Source: Toxoplasma gondii ME49 (taxonomy: Eukaryota > Apicomplexa > Conoidasida > Eucoccidiorida > Sarcocystidae). From it: DNA of 64,000 nucleotides. A program made the translations under genes and the position numbers. The notes under the pieces are model-generated. The model saw only the letters and a list, made by a program, of their open reading frames with translations. It had not been told where the DNA came from and did no database searches. Location of the stretch: the NCBI RefSeq assembly GCF_000006565.2, contig NC_031475.1:620001-684000 (forward strand). The letters are read 5' to 3'. Below, piece after piece: positions 59,251-64,000 of this stretch (positions are counted from its first letter, which is position 1; each line of letters starts with the position of its first letter).

Positions 59251-61862
59251 TCTCCGAAAGTTCGAGAAAACCTCGGGTCTACCACAGAACGGTTTGACAC
59301 AAAACGAACAATCTCCCCTTCCCTGTGGGACTCACAGAACAAAATGAGGTGCCAAAACACCGTCGCTAGGCCGCCGTCAACGATGCGTACGCTGCGTACG
59401 CGTATAGGCCACGAACACACAAGACGCACAGAGGAGATACGACTGAAAACAATTGTATTTCGAGAGTGACACAAAAACTCCGCTCCCTGACTTGGAGCTT
59501 CCTCTTACACAAAGTCTGACGAGACACCCTTCACTCGGGACTAGTGAAAACTGGTTCGGTTCCAACGGTAGGGGAACCACGCCTTGGCGGATCATCCAAA
59601 AAACTGACAAATTCTGGGCAAAAAAGTCGCATACACTCGCAGGGGTCGTCTCCCTGTGGAAAATAACCTTCTAAAACGTTGAGAAATCACAGTCACGCAC
59701 ACAGCCCGCGGTTTCGTAACTGAACATACGCTGCCAGACGCTAAGTCAGATCTAGAGGTACCCTTTGGTGCCCGCTCCTCGCCTTGACGTCTACGCACAG
59801 CATTAGAAATCCAAGGCATTCGTTATCTCGTCTTTCTCAATTGCTCCCAGTCTCTCCACGACAGGCCTAAAGATGCAGCAGCGCGAAAAAAACTGCATGC
59901 AAGCGTCTGCCTTCCCACACGCAGGGCCTCCGAAGAGCCCGCCCTGGCGCGGGCTCGCTCTGCAGCCCAAGGCAATGAAGAAGCAGAGTGAAGGTGGGCA
60001 AAAAGGTTCCTAGCAGAGACCATGCGCTCCGGCAGTTAAGACACCCTGCGGCTTGCCGCTAGCGATGAAGAAGCAAGGCTGCACGCGCATTGACAACGAA
60101 GGCAGCCTTCAAACACCCACACAGAGCTGTATAAATAAGCGGGCACATGCGCATGAACACGCGACGGGCAGCATCAGCAAAAGACTAAATTCCCCACCAC
60201 GTCTGTGCGCAGATCATGGAACGCAGTCGCTGTACGAAACGCTCGTGGTCATGGGTAGAGGCGGCGTCTATCGCTGAAAAAACTGCACCGAAGGAAATAA
60301 ACTGAAGTCACCTGGACGAGAGCTGGGAAAACAGACATTTGGAGAAGACGAAGCCGCCACGCGAACCACAGATGAAGACGCAGCAAAACACACTGGAGGA
60401 GCAGGCAGATCGCTTTGCGAATAGCCTCTGTGTACAAGAGGTGGCCGCTTCCTGATAATATAGTTGGCGTCCGTACGCACATACGAAGATACTAAGGAAA
60501 TACGAAAGTCACTGTGTCACGGCTGAGTCCGGTGACGGGGCAGGCCTCGGAAGACGTAGAGAAGCACTCCAAACGATACCTGTCTTTTTGAGTGCGTAGG
60601 GAACCAAGTGCTTGCACAATAAATCAGTGACGGCAATTAAAAAGCGGAGAGGAAAAACCGAGACTAGGAATGGCCCCGCTGTGTTTCGACGGAGGGCACG
60701 ATAGATGCATGCAGCTGGCCACAACCCGAGGAACCCGGGACAGGCAAACAGCTGTTACCACAGAACCTCCTTCGAATCCACTGGCGCTGTTCTTCAAAAA
60801 TCTGCGAAAAAGGAGTGTGAAACAAAGGAAAAGTACAAGACTTCCGAAAAGAGCACAGATCGAGCCACCTACAACCGGTGTCAAGGTGGTAGGACGCGCA
60901 CTACACAGTGGTAGTACTGAACGTCCACCTGCGAGTGGTGGTCGCGAGAACAGACACGAAGGAAAGTTTGGGCAATCATTTCGGCGAAAAAACTGTGAAA
61001 AAGAAGTTCTGTGGAGGAGACATCGGCATCCGCTAAAAAGGTGGAACACGGAAGACAAATGGGTCCGGCGTAGCCGCAAATGGTCAGGCGCAAAATAGAA
61101 GGGACGTCTACGTCCACTATTCAGACAATACCTTGAAACCTGGCCCTGCGGTTCCAGGGAAAAACACGAAACAAAAATCTACTCACAAAAATGTGGAAAT
61201 GCTCGTCACGGAACGACCATGTCATCCAACGATGAATGTCTGAAGGATCGCCCACTCTAGTCGCTTCCAGGTGTACCAACACCCTAGACGTGGGAGGGCA
61301 CGGAAGGCCGCTGTTTCGAAATTGCGTGTAACAGTGTCAAAAAGAACCGACACAGTAAAATACCACAAGACAGCTCTTCCAGCAGTGGCTTCTGCCTCCG
61401 TGATATGTATGGGTCAGCGAAAAAAGCAAATGAGTTCACGCTTGTAAAGGAAAGACCCTGTGGGGCAGACGGATGCGAGTGCAATTGTGGGGGAACCCCC
61501 GGTACCGCCACTCCAGTCCGTCCACGGTGACGACCGTGGCAGGCTTTGCGCTGGGTCAAAGAAGTTTGCCTCTGAGAAAGTCCGTCAATGAAGAGTAAAA
61601 ACGACCAAAATTGTACAGTGGTAACATGTAAACGAATGGGGAAAGAGAACATGATATACCTCCTTCCTTATTGCCCTTGAGGTCCGGAAATAGCAGGTGA
61701 GGTATGCAACAGGTCGTCGTATAGACACCACGATCTTCACCACGGAGAAACACGGGCGCAGTCGGAACGGTCCCCGCTGCTCATCGGTGGCTACCTAGCC
61801 GTGGTCTCTATCACCCCCTCCGATTTTTGACTGCAGAACGTCGGTACAATTTTGGTGGAAAG
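59251..61862. other. Intergenic: transporter promoter and leader
   Basis: Read on the minus strand, 59.3-61.1 kb is C/T rich, consistent with a transporter leader and promoter. It produces long Arg/Lys-rich frames on + (for example 60670-61098, which has an ATG) that I attribute to composition. No splice-supported exon was found. Confidence 0.4.
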
Positions 61863-62548
61863 ATGAGCGCGATCGGAAGTGTCAGAGTCCCAACCTTGCC
61901 AACCGAGCCTCAGCGTCCAGGAGCGGAGGGGGTGCTATCAGATCAGAAAAAACTGTCCAAAACGTCGCCACTCTGTCCAGTAGTAATTCACGAGACAAAT
62001 AGAGACCCCGGAAGATGCGAAACGGCATGTGAGTGCTGCCGATGATCGCCCACGGCACATTTTGTTCGTTTAGCAGTATCCTGATGACAAGAAAATCAGA
62101 ACTCAGCGAAGCATTGCCTCAAACGTTCGAATGCGTAAGTGCAGCGTCCTGGGTGGAAGGCGGTGCTTCATTGCTGTCTAGACATCGAAGCGGGTAAAGT
62201 TTCCCACTTGTGGAAGTTGCCCGCCAGCCTGAAGCAAAAACTGCTGTGCCCGCAGCTGTATCCTGTCAATTTGGAGAAACTGGACAACATACGATTTCGT
62301 GTATTTACTTACTTTCTTAGCAATGAAGAGTGCAGTCCCACAGAGGGCATCTTTCATCCCGTGTGCAGAGAAGACCGCCTACTGGACCCTGATCTTCCCT
62401 GCTTCGTAAGGTCCAGTATGAGCCTCAAGGCAGGGTGGCAAAAAGGGTTTTGTTGTCTTCGGCAAGTGCGTGTCTGCAACGCTTTGCAAGACAAATCCGC
62501 GGGATGCTGGATTATGCGGAAGGCGGCGAAAGCGAAGGAATGCGTTAG
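61863..62548 (+). CDS. Uncharacterised five-exon gene, about 152 residues
   Basis: I do not recognise this protein. Exons 61863-61979, 62077-62134, 62182-62298, 62321-62405 and 62467-62548 read in consistent phase from ATG to TAG. The product is hydrophilic at first (GVLSDQKKLSKTSPLCP), then shows helical and basic stretches (YPDDKKIRTQRSIASNV; HLWKLPASLKQKLLCPQ) and ends with an acidic tail (DYAEGGESEG). It has no membrane segment. Donors at 62134 (GTAAGT) and 62405 (GTAAGG) are good. The third intron (62299-62320) is only 22 bases, too short for normal splicing, so either the frame is read through there or the model is wrong at that point; reading through gives a different, also open, frame to 62597. 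The first donor is ambiguous (61979 or 61982). It is convergent with the CPW-WPC gene. Confidence 0.35.
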
Positions 62549-63369
62549 TCTTCCATTTGATGAATACCTAAGCTGGCAGTGCATGTCTTCTCAGTAAACA
62601 GGTTATTTCCAGTGTCCAGGTTACGGTCAATTCCACAAGGATGGTCGAGGATTCCCACATGTCATTGTTTTCACACGTGTGACGCTGGAGCAGGCGACAG
62701 TGTGTATCGCTGCACCTTCCCGCGGCGCATATACATCTCGTAGCTACCTAAACAATAAGCAGGCATGCTTCGTTCCTGGTGCAGTACTATTAACTAGTGG
62801 GACTGAATTCACAACTACACCCGAAACCACAGGAAGCATCGTCCCGAATAAACCGTGATATAGACCGGTGTGGTGTCAGAGCCATAAAGGCGTTCCCATT
62901 TTAGAATACGATTGATACGTCTCCTAACGAGAACGCGGACGTTTTCTATCTCTTCTTCAGGCACCACCACCGCGGTGGAAGGAAATTTCACTCTTACAGG
63001 TGCGTTGACGCAGTCCCACCACGTCCGAGAGTTCTGACATGAGAGCAGGCCCATTTAGTGTGTAGCAGGGCATGTTTCCCCACGAGTGTTCACGCGACAA
63101 GAAAGCCACAACAGCCGCGTCAACAACTTCTGACCACGCAAACCGGCTCAGGAACACGACCTCCATTAAGTTCCCCTTCGTTAGTAGTCTCCATTTCCTG
63201 TGTCGTCGGTCTCTCTTGTCCCCCGTAGAATGGTGACGATTTTACGGCGACACTGTGTATGTTCACGTGAGCGGGAATTTTAGACGGAGCTGCCTTGCGC
63301 AGCCAGTTCCGAAATGGTATCCTGGAGAATAGAACATGGTGGCAGTACGTGCAGGTGCTACTATATGAC
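62549..63369. other. Convergent intergenic region
   Basis: Between the uncharacterised + gene and the CPW-WPC stop. Minus frames at 62815-63054 and 62957-63166 contain a Trp/Cys patch after an acceptor-like tract (tctcatgtcag) and a GTAAGA donor. These might be a further CPW-WPC exon if the GAG|GTTAGC site at the end of the preceding exon is used as a donor. I cannot decide this from sequence. Confidence 0.35.
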
Positions 63370-63946
63370 CTAGCTAACCTCTATAGCCATTCGGAGCTGT
63401 GAATCGGTTGTTTGTTCTGTGAGTTCCCTCAGCTTCATGATGTACTTCTCAGTAAGCTCAGCCTCTCTCGCGGACATGTCCGGGGTTTTTGGTCGGGCCT
63501 TAGCAGAGTAGGGTGCCTGGTTGTCTCTTGAGGGAAGGTAAATAGTACCATTTGCTTCAAGGACATCCCCTGAATATTTTGTGCCGGAAGATCCAATGGG
63601 ACCTGTCCCGTTTAACGGACCGGCCCTGGCAATGTAATCCAAAAGGGTTTCAAGCTTAGGTGCCGCTGTGAGGGCATAGACTGGGAAGTAAGCCTGAGAA
63701 GACAGTAAACAAAAACTACAAGCTAAATAGGAGCAAACCGACCTTGCACGCTTGTTCCCATGCATTTTTCATATCCCGGTTGTAGCGTTTGAAGCTCGTT
63801 CGGGGGTCACAGGGGCCGTCGTATGTTTCTGGAGCCCGACAGATTCCAGTTTCCTTGGATTCGACCATCCACCCAGAGGGGCATGTAGCGCTGTAGTTTC
63901 GCCTGACACCGTCCTTGCGAGGCCACTTAGCACCACATCGAAGGCT
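63370..63946 (-). CDS. CPW-WPC domain protein, 3' part only
   Basis: CPW-WPC proteins are apicomplexan secreted or surface proteins, best known in Plasmodium ookinetes. Two exons lie in the window, 63946-63743 and 63693-63370. They join in phase 0 and end at a stop at 63370-63372; upstream exons lie beyond the right edge. The first exon (68 residues) is a CPW-WPC unit: RCGAKWPRKDG, NYSATCPSGW, GICRAPETYDGPC, then a basic FKRYNRDMKNAWEQACK, with six Cys in the typical spacing. The final W-P-C is replaced by AYFPVYA after the splice, so this last unit is degenerate at its C-terminal edge. The last exon (107 residues) is a Ser/Gly/Thr-rich linker followed by a charged helix (AREAELTEKYIMKLRELTEQ). 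A signal peptide would be in the missing 5' part. Confidence 0.85.
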
Positions 63947-64000
63947 CTAAAACATAGCATTTATCAAGTAGTAGATTCCATGCGCGAGCCACTTCGCAAA

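Noticed and set aside
1..64000. CRISPR arrays, operons, Shine-Dalgarno sites, insertion sequences
   Set aside because: None seen; spliced genes and protein families show this is eukaryotic nuclear DNA.

Overview
The window looks like nuclear DNA from a cyst-forming coccidian apicomplexan, Toxoplasma gondii or a close relative such as Hammondia or Neospora. The evidence is a rhomboid protease of the coccidian ROM1-3 group (ROM2 fits best, at 283 residues), a CPW-WPC domain, an ApiAT/NPT-type transporter, many short exons with GT-AG introns of a few hundred bases, near-balanced base composition, and AT, CT and GATA microsatellites. Nothing prokaryotic is present. The species cannot be fixed from the sequence alone.

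Layout, left to right: a tentative gene on + (600-1279); a NECAP-like clathrin-adaptor accessory protein on - (3937-8525, 7 exons); a tentative small membrane protein on - (8813-9378); a tentative small basic ORF on + (10642-11494); FIS1 on + (12181-16954, 7 exons); a basic RGG-rich protein with a UAP56-binding motif on - (18754-19965); a CIR_N-domain protein with a Slu7-like motif on + (21852-23027); the mitochondrial porin VDAC on - (24388-28112, 6 exons); rhomboid ROM2 on - (30809-35477, 9 exons); an OCIA-like GxxxG protein on + (38976-40464, 3 exons); a six-TM glycerophosphodiesterase of the GDE2/3/6 type on + (45307-53319, 9 exons); a single-exon MFS/ApiAT-like transporter on - (56167-59250); an unrecognised 5-exon gene on + (61863-62548); and the 3' end of a CPW-WPC protein on - that runs off the right edge (63370-63946).

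The exon models were built by hand. Each joins exons whose phases agree and, for the named genes, whose joined protein matches a known family from end to end. There are no operons. The genes act in separate processes: mitochondrial outer membrane (FIS1, VDAC and perhaps the OCIA-like protein), endomembrane traffic and intramembrane proteolysis (NECAP, ROM2), RNA processing and export (CIR_N and UBM proteins), lipid headgroup or GPI-type hydrolysis (GDE-like), transport (ApiAT-like) and surface or secreted stage proteins (CPW-WPC). The remaining sequence is introns, UTRs and intergenic DNA, with a few ORF relics noted under findings.
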